Positions 12,681-23,118 of a stretch of DNA of 64,000 bases are shown here, piece by piece. Each line of letters starts with the position of its first letter. Position 1 is the first letter of the stretch. A program made the position numbers and the translations under genes. The notes under the pieces are model-generated. The model was given only the letters and a program-made list of their open reading frames with translations. It was not told the DNA's origin and did not search any database. Source of the stretch: Allium sativum (taxonomy: Eukaryota; Streptophyta; Magnoliopsida; Asparagales; Amaryllidaceae); the NCBI GenBank assembly GCA_030737875.1, contig CM060912.1:128101993-128165992 (forward strand), in the 5' to 3' direction.

Positions 12681-13208
12681 TGTCACAACCGTGTTGCCTC
12701 TAACCACGAGAAGTACCAACACCAACAACAGTTTCACCTACTACAGTCACACCTTGAAGCAAACATACACCATGAGTTCTAGCACCCTTCATAACCGCAA
12801 GCGCACTCTTCGAAACCCTCAAGCTATCACTCTTAGTAGTGATCTTTCATCCTAAAGAATCTGGTTGTCCCAAAGAGATAAGTGACTTCCGTATTCCCGG
12901 AACGTAATGCACATTAGTGAGAGTATGAACCACTCCATCAAACATTTGAATTTGAGCGAAACCAATGCCCTTTGACTTGCATCATTCCCTATAACAATTA
13001 AATTTCCTTCTTTATCAACATAAAAAGGAAAACAATATTGATTTGGCGTCATGTGATATGAATCCCCGGAATCAAGCACTCATTCGCTGCCCGAAACATC
13101 TAACGCTACAACCTATAAAACATCTACTTTTCCCTCACCAACACCTCTCTTCAACACAACCGATGAAGTTGTTACTTCCTTCTTCCCCTTCTCCTTGTCT
13201 GGACACTC
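12681..13208 (-). pseudogene. Copia protease region remnant
   Basis: The minus-strand frame 12852-13079 opens with LDSGDSYHMTPNQYCF, the Copia aspartic protease signature (usually LDSGAS.HMT), with Ala of the active site replaced by Asp. The remaining part to 12681 is broken. The region between protease and the L1 border (13080-13208) continues the spacer behind the zinc knuckle, whose other half lies beyond L1 at 36083. Confidence 0.75.
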
Positions 13209-14939
13209 AGTGACGCACCGGAATTCCGAACGAAAAATTTGCTAAAAACCCCCATTCACTCAAAGTAACTACGACAACTACCATTTTATTTGAAATATAT
13301 ACAACATCACTAAATGCATAATTTTTTTATTTAATTGAATAGCACTTTTCAGAATATTCATCTTATTCACAGGGTGTGCTTAAATACAAATTAAACACAA
13401 TTACCATAAATCATCCATTGTGCAACTCTGACCAGATGAACATCGATATTCATTCCTGCAACTTGATAAATACATGAGTACGGCTTAAATGATAAACATG
13501 AAAGATGCACCAGCACAAGATGAAATAGCAAATAATAAACAAAAATTATTTTATTTAATAAAGCAACTGCATCACTACCACTTGTGACTGCCTATGTACC
13601 TTTATCTAATTGGGTGAGCAATTAGATACAGGATCAAGCCAACATAGTTCTTCTTTACACAAAACATTCAAAATAAATATTTACTTCCAAAATACTCTTT
13701 ATATCATGTAGGGGTAAAATACGTTTTGTAAATACTCATTTTGAAAGACATCCATATATCACTAGTAGAACTTTCTTTCAAAAGATAAACATTTTTTTTA
13801 TAACTACTAATCATCTTCTTTATGCAAAAACTCCTTCATAAACAAATCCCAAAACAACTTTATATTTTTCCAATAAGCTCTTACTAATCATAAATGTCCT
13901 CAATCATCAGTTGTATAAGTTGTTAGCTTAGCGAAGCAAAGATTGCAGTCAATATAGTATGTTGAAACCATGTGCAACATTAAATTAAAACACAAGCACA
14001 AGAAATTAATAATCATTTAGATTACGAGTATACTCACAATTCTCCTTGCTGAATTCATGAAAAATATTTTATAGATCATAACATAGTTCTTACCATCACT
14101 CCAAAGCAAGCAAGTCTCTTTCTCGAATCATCGCAACTCACAACATTCACGTCAAGCTACTCTGCTCTCGGGTTTGACGTGTTTCAAACCTCTTTCACTT
14201 TGATTTAACATCCACAATTTTGAAAGTTGGTTATCACATTATGAGGAGGCTCAAGCGCAAATTTGAGAGGATTTGAAGTGTTGGGTATTTAAGTATGAAT
14301 TTTTAAAGTAAAACAACAATCTCTGCGTTTAAAGAGAAAAACTAGCGAAAAACTTCACTTCCAATAGGATTTCATCGTGGCTACTCTTCGAATCAGAAAA
14401 AGTGATATACATGAAAGTTGTTCATCATTAAAATATCTTTCTATTGACAAAATTTGAGATGATTTATCCTTGTAAATCAAAAGTTATGTCCTCTAAAAGT
14501 GAACCAATCAGTTTTGGCCTGAAAAGCAGAAATAATAAATCCACTCACTTCTCACTGATTTTCCCGTAAATTACTCTTGGACATGGAAGAAGTGATTAGA
14601 ATAAAAGTTGTGCATCATTAAAATATCTTTCTACTATAAAAATTTGAAGCAATTTGGCCAAGTAAATCAAAAGTCATAACTCTAAAGCTGAGAGTATATA
14701 TTTCCGAAAATATAAACATACGCCAGAAAATTTCTACACTTTCATGCAACTTTTGGAAATTCTCCTTTATGAATCTCACAAACTGAAAATGATTGTTATT
14801 TCATTATGAAATAGCTTTCCAACAGAAAAAGAATCACTCAATTTGGATATACGGTTTGGGAGATATGACCAAAATAAGTAGGAGTATTTTTCTTGGTATG
14901 TAAGAAGTTAGCCTCCTCTCTTAGCAAATGAACTCCATA

Positions 14940-15115
14940 GCGAAGCTTCGTTGATAAGCCACTAAGAATAGGCTTTTAACAGAAGCTACTAATACTTAGG
15001 ATTCTAAGAGAAGCCACTAAGGTATGACTAGACTTCTAAGAGAAGTCATTAACACTTAGGCTTTTAAGAGAAACTACTAAAATTTGGCTTTTAAGAAAAG
15101 CCACTAAACTCCTAT
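14940..15115 (-). repeat. GGCTTC/GAAGCC hairpin array, left L1 LTR
   Basis: About six units of roughly 35 bases of the type GGCTTCTAAGAGAAGCCACT. One unit reads GACTTCTAAGAGAAGTC, a matched change on both arms. The same array in the right LTR is at 35410-35585. It lies upstream of the presumed TATA box on the minus strand. Confidence 0.75.
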
Positions 15116-15428
15116 CTCTCTTCTTTCTTAAGACACTTCCATAAGTCGTGCAAACCCGACCACAATAATTCCTACATATTTTTATAGGTCAACAGGTTTT
15201 TAAAATGTAACGGTCAAAAATAGGTCGACCTACAAATTTTTATAGGTCAACAGGTTTTTAAATTACAACGGCTAAAAACATGTCGACCTATAGATTTTCA
15301 TAGGTCAACAGCTTTTTGAATTTTTGTGAAAAGTCATCTCCTTTCTCTAAGAGTTGCATCCATTTCTTCTCATGAATAATCACTTCTTTTGATTACAACT
15401 CTTCACCAATAATTGCAACTACTCGATC

Positions 15429-15438
15429 TTTATAAATA
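15429..15438 (+). promoter_or_regulatory. TATA box of SIRE-like LTR1
   Basis: TTTATAAATA in a context identical in LTR2 (19510-19519) and LTR3 (23597-23606). Confidence 0.7.
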
Positions 15439-15714
15439 CATAAATTTGCAATCATTCAAATCACCGAATTTACTCTCTATTTTCTGATCTATCTTGCATT
15501 ATTCTTTTCACTCAAAAAGCACTCAAAAGCATTCAATAATCGTTTGAATCACCAAGCATATTTCATACACTTGTGATTCAACTCGATATTTTACTTCCTA
15601 ATCTTACTAAACATCAAATTACATTTGAGGATAAGATTATAGGAAGGGTGTACTCAATTGTTGACAAATCAGTGTTGAAGGAAGAACACATTCAAAGTCA
15701 AAATCTTATTATTG

Positions 15715-15860
15715 TTGAAGTCCTCGGTGTTGTAAGAGGCAAGTGTTGAAGTCCTCGTGTTATAAGAGGCAAGTGTTGAAGTCCTCGTGTTATAAGAGGC
15801 AAGTGTTGAAGTCCTCGTGTTATAAGAGGCAAGTGTTGAAGTCCTCGTGTTGTTAGAGGC
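15715..15860 (+). repeat. 30-bp hairpin repeats in LTR1
   Basis: Five units starting GTTGAAGTCCTCG, each with CCTC...GAGG arms around GTGTTATAA. LTR2 also has five (19796-19941), LTR3 four (23882-23998). They lie downstream of the TATA box, so they should be in the RNA. Confidence 0.9.
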
Positions 15861-16186
15861 GTGAAATCCCGTTCGGCTGCTCGGGTATTGTAAACCTGTT
15901 TCCTCCGGGTGAAGTGAGGTTGTTGTTTAGTGAAAATCCAGATAGAAGTCTGGGACTGGACGTAGGACGGTGCTCCGAACCAGTATAAAAATCCCTGGTG
16001 TGATTTTTCCAATTTACTGCATTTGCTATACTTGCTTATCTGTGATATTGCTTCTGTGAGATCTTTTTACATTAAATATTTACCTGCATAACTATTGTAA
16101 ATATACAAGTTAGTATATCACATACTTTCCGCATAGCCATATTATAGATCCTGCACAAGTCGCGTACACACCCGACCCTTTTCAAT

Positions 16187-16198
16187 TGGTATCAGAGC
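16187..16198 (+). promoter_or_regulatory. Primer binding site, unit 1
   Basis: TGGTATCAGAGC, complementary to the 3' end of initiator tRNA-Met, two bases behind LTR1. Confidence 0.9.
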
Positions 16199-16246
16199 AA
16201 GGTTATCTTATAACCGTAACACAGTTATTTGATATATTCTAGTAAT

Positions 16247-18061
16247 ATGGCAAATAACGCAAGCACTAGCACTAACACTTACACTGAAGGTCAATCTACA
16301 CAAAGACCTCCTTTCTTTAATGGCCTAAACTATAGTTATTGGGCAACACGTATGGCTTTCTATATGCAATCAACAAGTTATGATGCTTGGAATGCTACTC
16401 AGAAAGAAATAGTTAATCCAACTACTGAGTATGCAGAATGGACTCCTGCTGAGAAAACAGCAGCAGCAGTAAATGCAAAAGCAATAAATATGTTGTTTTG
16501 TGCATTAGACCAAAATGAGTATAACCGTGTTAGTATCTGTACCACTGTTTATCAAATTTGGCAAACGCTAAAAACAACTCATGAAGGTACTAACAAGGTT
16601 AAACAAGCAAAAATAGCTTTGTTGAAAAGTCAATTCCAAAATTTCAAAATGAAGCCAAATGAAACAATCAATGAGATGTATTCAAGGTTTCAAACTATTC
16701 ATCATGCTCTTATTGGGTTAGGACAAAAATATTCTGACTTTGATGTAGTTTCAACAATCCTACATTCACTGACTAATGAATGGGAAGGAAAAGTATTAGC
16801 CATAGAGGAAGCTAATGATCTTTCTATCATGAAGCCAGATGAATTGATAGGAAATCTAATGTCCTATGAAGCAAATTTACAGGCTAGAAGAGAACAAAAA
16901 GAAGAAACGAAAAATGTTGCTTTTCATGCCGGAAAAGATGAAGACATTTCAGACTCTGAAGATGAAGACTTAGCACTTATTGCAAAAGGTTTTAAGAAGT
17001 TTTTGAAACAAAGAAAGGCTAGTCGATACGACAAAAAGAAGTTTGGATCAAACAAACCATCTTCTTCAACTATGGAATGCTTCAACTGTCACAAAAAGGG
17101 ACATATGCATAAAGATTGTCCAGAGAAAAAGAAGAAATTCGAAAAATTCAAGAAAGACAAATCGAAGAAAAGAGCATTCTCAGTAACATGGGATGATTCA
17201 GACTCATCTTCATCTGACAGCGAAGGTGAATCAGACACTGAACAAGCAAATGTATGTTTTATGGCAACAGAGGATGAGGTACAAATTCCTACTTTTGAGG
17301 ATATGCTTGATATTTATGATAAATCAATGTTTAAATTTAAAGATACAAAACATAAATTAAAAGAAGTCAAAGCAATGTTGAATAGAGCAGATCTAGAACG
17401 AGATATGTTAAAAGATGAGAAGAAAATATTAGAAGAGGAACTAGAAAAGGAACAAGAATTATCTTCTAATTCTAATTCTCAGTTATCTCTTTTAACTCAA
17501 GAAATTGAAGTTCAAAAAGAGAAGAATGATATTCTCATTACTGAAAATCATGAGCTTAAAGCAAAAGTCAAGATTCTAGACCTTGAAAAAGCTAGTCTAC
17601 AATCAAAATTAGATGACATTACAAAAAATGTTTCTAACTTTAACAAAGGTCGAGAAAATTTGACAAAGATCATTGAGAATTCACAATCTACTTCAAATAA
17701 GAAAGGTTTGGGATATAAAAACCAAGAAATTAAGAAGCATCTTGGTTATGGAAAGAAGAAAATAATGCAAAAGAACAAAGCTAAGAAAAATCTTAGTTTA
17801 TCTTCCAAACCAAAACCTATTGTGAAATCTCAAAAGAAAAATGTCAATAGCGACTTTGGAAATAATACTAATCTTAGAAATAGTACTAGATATGCCTTCA
17901 TGTACAATAAGAATATCACTGCTAGTACTAATACACATCCAAGACCCAATTATTATAGAAATCCGAATACTTCTATGACTAGAGATCTATATAACAGATC
18001 TAGAAGCACGAAAAGGAACATCAATAGAGATTACTTAAGTATTTGGGTTCCTGTAAGTTAG
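16247..18061 (+). CDS. SIRE-like Gag, unit 1, C-terminally truncated by a stop
   Basis: 604 codons from ATG 16247. The open frame extends to a TTG at 16229, but ATG with MANNAST matches the start in unit 2. Gag would coat the RNA in a cytoplasmic virus-like particle. Residues about 20-215 are a UBN2-type Gag domain (PFFNGLNYSYWATRM near the start); a CCHC zinc knuckle CFNCHKKGHMHKDC lies near 277-290; a Lys-rich basic stretch, an acidic Ser/Asp-rich stretch, a long coiled coil (about 360-475) and a basic Asn-rich tail follow. It ends at TAG 18059-18061, where unit 2 has TGG (Trp); without it the frame would run to 18172 and match unit 2 in length. No protease or pol follows. Confidence 0.85.
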   Translation: MANNASTSTNTYTEGQSTQRPPFFNGLNYSYWATRMAFYMQSTSYDAWNATQKEIVNPTTEYAEWTPAEKTAAAVNAKAINMLFCALDQNEYNRVSICTTVYQIWQTLKTTHEGTNKVKQAKIALLKSQFQNFKMKPNETINEMYSRFQTIHHALIGLGQKYSDFDVVSTILHSLTNEWEGKVLAIEEANDLSIMKPDELIGNLMSYEANLQARREQKEETKNVAFHAGKDEDISDSEDEDLALIAKGFKKFLKQRKASRYDKKKFGSNKPSSSTMECFNCHKKGHMHKDCPEKKKKFEKFKKDKSKKRAFSVTWDDSDSSSSDSEGESDTEQANVCFMATEDEVQIPTFEDMLDIYDKSMFKFKDTKHKLKEVKAMLNRADLERDMLKDEKKILEEELEKEQELSSNSNSQLSLLTQEIEVQKEKNDILITENHELKAKVKILDLEKASLQSKLDDITKNVSNFNKGRENLTKIIENSQSTSNKKGLGYKNQEIKKHLGYGKKKIMQKNKAKKNLSLSSKPKPIVKSQKKNVNSDFGNNTNLRNSTRYAFMYNKNITASTNTHPRPNYYRNPNTSMTRDLYNRSRSTKRNINRDYLSIWVPVS

Positions 18062-19025
18062 AAAAACAGAGAAAAATATATCGATGATTATTTTGATTCG
18101 GTAGTTAATAACGAAAATTTTATCTTTAAAGGTTCCGTTAAACCCTCTTGGGTTTGGTTACCTTCCATCTAACCCATGGACCCAAACAAAGCAAGTGGGT
18201 ACCAAAGGTATATACATCATATTCTTTGCAGGTACACCACAACAAAAAGAAGACAATTTTGATATCTCCCGAAGGTACTTTAAATTATGTCTTATATTCG
18301 ATTACTGTTCTATCATGATCTTTATTCTTTTTTATCAATGACAAAGAGGGAGAAATACGCATATATAATAAGTGTTGTTGGAGTTTGAAAATTCAAAAGA
18401 GAAGGAGAAAAACAAAATTATTCAAAACCTGTCGACCACCCCAAATTATGCTGTCGACCGGTCTTGTCCATTATGTTCTTTATTTCCAACCAGAGAATTA
18501 ATCGGTCGACCGCCTATTTTCTTACCTGTCGACCGGTCTTAGTTAAACTTGTTTTTTATTTTCAATCAGAACATAAAGCTGTCGACCGCCCCTAATAAAG
18601 CTGTCGACCGATCCAGGTAAACTGGCCTATATAAATTCATTCAGAACTATTTCCTGTCGACCGCCTTTAAACTTCCTGTCGACCGGTTACATATGCTATT
18701 TAAAAAAAATTATATGCTTAATATGTTAAAAGTATATGTGTGCTAACATTTGTTAATGCAGGAATCAAAAGGTTAGATATTTTATTATATAACAAATGTT
18801 GCAGAAATTCAGGGGGAGCTTTATATTCAGAGGAAGAAAACCTTATAGTAATATTGTTGTTACTATCATTTTTGCAATACTATATACCCTTTTGTCGATG
18901 ACAAAGGGGGAGAAATATTCTAACGATTGTTATGCAGATTATATATATGATTCAGGGAGAGCATATATACAGGGGGAGCAATATACAAGGAACAATACCT
19001 TTATTATGCCAGGTTGTCATCAATC
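18062..19025 (+). other. 3' internal region of unit 1, pol deleted
   Basis: Begins with the lost Gag tail (to 18172). After that no coding region. Holds a cluster of GTCGACC motifs (18428-18690) and purine-rich tracts AGGGGGAGC (about 18813), AAAGGGGGAGAAA (about 18904), CAGGGGGAGCAA (about 18970). A short frame at 18796-19077 overlaps these and is not convincing. Confidence 0.7.
18425..18690 (+). repeat. GTCGACC motif cluster, unit 1
   Basis: At least eight copies of CTGTCGACC or GGTCGACC, several extended to GTCGACCGGTC, spaced 15-60 bases. Duplicate in unit 2 at 22507-22765, where two copies are mutated (GTCGATCGG, GTCAAACG). Confidence 0.85.
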
Positions 19026-19039
19026 AAAAAGGGGGAGAA
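19026..19039 (+). promoter_or_regulatory. Polypurine tract, unit 1
   Basis: AAAAAGGGGGAGAA directly before the TGTTGAG start of LTR2. Unit 2 has the same before LTR3 (23105-23118). Confidence 0.9.
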
Positions 19040-20262
19040 TGTTGAGTCGAAGCGTCGATGGTTATTTTGATTTATGACAAGAAGAAGCTTCTACATCGAC
19101 AAAAAGAAGAAAAGATGACTTCATAGGTTAGAAGTTGATTATTTAGAGTTATAAAATGTTAAAATCTATCCTCAAATGATCATAATTCTAATTGCTTTAA
19201 AATATTTCTTATAAAAGCATTTTTTTATGCATATGGCCAAAAACATGTCGACCTACATATTTTTATAGGTCAACAGGTTTTTAAAATGTAACGGTCAAAA
19301 ATAGGTCGACCTACAAATTTTTATAGGTCAACAGGTTTTTAAATTACAACGGCTAAAAACATGTCGACCTATAGATTTTCATTGGTCAACAGCTTTTTGA
19401 ATTTTTGTGAAAAGTCATCTCCTTTCTCTAAGAGTTGCATCCATTTCTTCTCATGAATAATCACTTCTTTTGATTGCAACTCTTCACCAATAATTGCAAC
19501 TACTCGATCTTTATAAATACATAAATTTGCAATCATTCAAATCACCGAATTTACTCTCTATTTTCTGATCTATCTTGCATTATTCTTTTCACTCAAAAAG
19601 CACTCAAAAGCATTCAATAATCGTTTGAATCACCAAGCATATTTCATACACTTGTGATTCAACTCGATATTTTACTTCCTAATCTTACTAAACATCAAAT
19701 TACATTTGAGGATAAGATTATAGGAAGGGTGTACACAATTGTTGACAAATCAGTGTTGAAGGAAGAACACATTCAAAGTCAAAATCTTATTATTGTTGAA
19801 GTCCTCGGTGTTGTAAGAGGCAAGTGTTGAAGTCCTCGTGTTATAAGAGGCAAGTGTTGAAGTCCTCGTGTTATAAGAGGCAAGTGTTGAAGTCCTCGTG
19901 TTATAAGAGGCAAGTGTTGAAGTCCTCGTGTTGTTAGAGGCGTGAAATCCCGTTCGGCTGCTCGGGTATTGTAAACCTGTTTCCTCCGGGTGAAGTGAGG
20001 TTGTTGTTTAGTGAAAATCCAGATAGAAGTCTGGGACTGGACGTAGGACGGTGCTCCGAACCAGTATAAAAATCCCTGGTGTGATTTTTCCTATTTACTG
20101 CATTTGCTATACTTGCTTATCTGTGATATTGCTTCTGTGAGATCTTTTTACATTAAATATTTACCTGCATAACTATTGTAAATATACAAGTTAGTATATC
20201 ACATACTTTCCGCGTAGCCATATTATAGATCCTGCATAAGTCGTGCACATCCGACCCCTTCA
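19040..20262 (+). repeat. SIRE-like LTR2, shared central LTR
   Basis: 1223 bp, TGTTGAGTCG...CCCCTTCA. It is both the 3' LTR of unit 1 and the 5' LTR of unit 2. Three inverted repeats with arms like GTCGACCTA...TAGGTCAAC lie at 19246-19390, upstream of the TATA box. Confidence 0.95.
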
Positions 20263-20264
20263 TT

Positions 20265-20276
20265 TGGTATCAGAGC
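20265..20276 (+). promoter_or_regulatory. Primer binding site, unit 2
   Basis: TGGTATCAGAGC three bases after LTR2. Confidence 0.9.
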
Positions 20277-20324
20277 ACGGTCATCATATAACCGTAACAC
20301 AGTTATTTGATATTTTCTGATAAT

Positions 20325-22250
20325 ATGGCAAATAACACTAGCACGAGTAACACCACTTACACATAAGGTCAATCAACACAAAGACCTCCTTTCTTTAATG
20401 GCCTAAACTATAGTTATTGGGCAACACGTATGACTTTTTATATGCAATCAACAAATTATGATGCTTGGAATGCTACTCAGAAAGAAATAGTTAATCCAAC
20501 AACTGAGTATGCAGAATGGACTCCTGCTGAGAAAACAGCAGCAGCTGTAAATGCAAAAGCAATAAATATGTTGTTTTGTGCATTAGACCAAAATGAGTAT
20601 AACCGTGTTAGTATCTGTACCACTGCTTATCAAATTTGGCAAACACTAAAGACCACTCATGAAGGTACTAACAAGGTTAAACAAGCAAAAATAGCTTTGT
20701 TGAAGAGTCAATTTCAAAATTTCAAAATGAAGTCAAATGAAACAATCAATGAGATGTACTCAAGATTTCAAACAATTCATCATGCTCTCATTGGTTTAGG
20801 ACAAAATTATTCTGACTTCGATGTAGTTTCAACAATCCTACATTCACTGACTAATGAATGGGAAGGAAAAGTATTAGCCATAGAGGAAGCTAATGATCTT
20901 TCTACCATGAAGCCAGATGAATTGATAGGAAATCTAATGTCCTATGAAGCAAATTTACAGGCTAGAAGAGAACAAAAAGAAGAAAAGAAAAATGTTGCTT
21001 TTCATGCCGGAAAAGATGAAGACATTTCAGATTCTGAAGATGAAGACTTAGCACTTATTGCAAAAGGCTTTAAGAAGTTTTTGAAGCAAAGAAAAGCTAG
21101 TCGATACGACAAAAGGAAGTTTGGATCAAATAAACCATCATCTTCAAATATGGAATGTTTCAATTGTCACAAAAAGGGACATGTGCATAAAGATTGTCCG
21201 GATAAAAAGAAGAATTCCGAAAAATTCAAGAAGGACAAATCAAAGAAGAGAGCTTTCTCAGTAACCTGGGATGATTCAGACTCATCTTCATCTGATAGCG
21301 AAAGTGAATCAGACACTGAACAAGCAAATGTATGTTTTATGGCAACAGAGGATGAGGTACAAATTCCTACTTTTGAGGATATGCTTGATATTTATGATAA
21401 ATTAATGTTTAAATTTAAAGATACAAAACATAAATTAAAAGAAGTCAAAGCAATGTTGAATAGAGCAGAACTAGAACGAGATATGTTAAAAGATGAGAAG
21501 AAAATATTAGAAGAGGAACTAGAAAAGGAACAAGAATTATCTTCTAATTCTAATTCTCAGTTTTCTCTTTTAACTCAAGAAATTGAAGTTCAAAAAGAGA
21601 AGAATGATATTCTCATTACTGAAAATCATGAGCTTAAAGCAAAAGTCAAGATTCTAGACCTTGAAAAAGCTAGTCTACAATCAAAATTAGATGACATTAC
21701 AAAAAATGTTTCTAACTTTAACAAAGGTCGAGAAAATTTGACAAAGATCATTGAGAATTCACAATCTACTTCAAATAAGAAAGGTTTGGGATATAAAAAC
21801 CAAGAAATTAAGAAGCATCTTGGTTATGGAAAGAAGAAAATAATGCAAAAGAACAAAGCTAAGAAAAATCTTAGTTTATCTTCCAAACCAAAACCTATTG
21901 TGAAATCTCAAAAGAAAAATGTCAATAGCGACTTTGGAAATAATATTGATCTTAGAAATAGTACTAGATATGCCTTCATGTACAATAAGAATATCACTGC
22001 TAGTACTAATACACATCCAAGACCCAATTATTATAGAAATTCGAATACTTCTATGACTAGAGATCTATATAACAGATCTAGAAGCACGAAAAGGAACATC
22101 AATAGAGATTACTTAAGTATTTGGGTTCCTGTAAGTTGGAAAAACAGAGAAAAATATATCGATGATTATTTTGATTCGGTAGTTAATAACGAAAATTTTA
22201 TCTTTAAAGGTTCCGTTAAACCCTCTTGGGTTTGGTTACCTTCCATCTAA
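20325..22250 (+). pseudogene. SIRE-like Gag, unit 2, early stop
   Basis: Full-length counterpart of the unit 1 Gag (641 codons plus stop from ATG 20325). Codon 14 is TAA (20364-20366) where unit 1 has GAA, so the first ATG gives only 13 residues. The remaining frame is open to 22250 and has its first downstream ATG at 20430, inside the UBN2 domain. Zinc knuckle CFNCHKKGHVHKDC and coiled coil are intact, and the tail ends WKNREKYIDDYFDS...WVWLPSI. The two gags thus carry different lesions, one at each end. Confidence 0.85.
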
Positions 22251-23104
22251 CCCATGGACCCAAACAAAGCAAGTGGGTACCAAAGGTATATACATCATAT
22301 TCTTTGCAGGTACACCACAACAAAAAGAAGACAATTTTGATATCTCCCGAAGGTACTTTAAATTATGTCTTATATTCGATTACTGTTCTATCATGATCTT
22401 TATTCTTTTTTATCAATGACAAAGAGGGAGAAATACGCATATATAATAAGTGTTGTTGGAGTTTGAAAATTCAAAAGAGAAGGAGAAAAACAAAATTATT
22501 CAAAACCTGTCGACCACCCCAAATTATGCTGTCGATCGGTCTTGTCCATTATGTTCTTTATTTCCAACCAGAGAATTAATCGGTCGACCGCCTATTTTCT
22601 TACCTGTCGACCGGTCTTAGTTAAACTTGTTTTTTATTTTCAATCAGAACATAAAGCTGTCGACCGCCCCTAATAAAGCTGTCGACCGGTCCAGGTAAAC
22701 TGGCCTATATAAATTCATTCAGAACTATTTCCTGTCAAACGCCTTTAAACTTCCTGTCGACCGGTTACATATGCTATTTAAAAAATTATATGCTTAATAT
22801 GTTAAAAGTATATGTGTGCTAACATTTGTTAGTGCAGGAATCAAAAGGTTAGATATTTTATTATATAACAAATGTGGCAGAAATTCAGGGGGAGCTTTAT
22901 ATTCAGAGGAAGAAAACCTTATAGTAATATTTTTGTTACTATCATTTTTGCAATACTATATACCCTTTTTGTCGATGACAAAGGGGGAGAAATATTGCTA
23001 ACGATTGTTATGCAGATTATATATATGATTCAGGGAGAGCATATATACAGGGGGAGCAAATATACAAGGAACAATACCTTTATTATGTCAGGTTGTCATC
23101 AATC
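22251..23104 (+). other. 3' internal region of unit 2, pol deleted
   Basis: Same organisation as in unit 1, including the GTCGACC cluster (22507-22765) and purine tracts. Small indels (e.g. GGCAGAAATTC at 22873, an extra base near 22990) separate it from unit 1. The short frames here are not conserved with unit 1 and are not genes. Confidence 0.75.
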
Positions 23105-23118
23105 AAAAAGGGGGAGAA

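Larger units (their letters stand above)
15171..16184 (+). repeat. SIRE-like LTR1, 5'-truncated
   Basis: Matches LTR2 from its position 19252 on. Missing about 210 bases at the 5' end. Contains the TATA box, five 30-bp repeats (15715-15860) and ends ACCCTTTTCA just before the primer site. Confidence 0.9.

Noticed and set aside
16187..16198. tRNA gene, because of TGGTATCAGAGC
   Set aside because: Only the 3'-complement of tRNA-Met is present, beside LTRs; these are primer binding sites.
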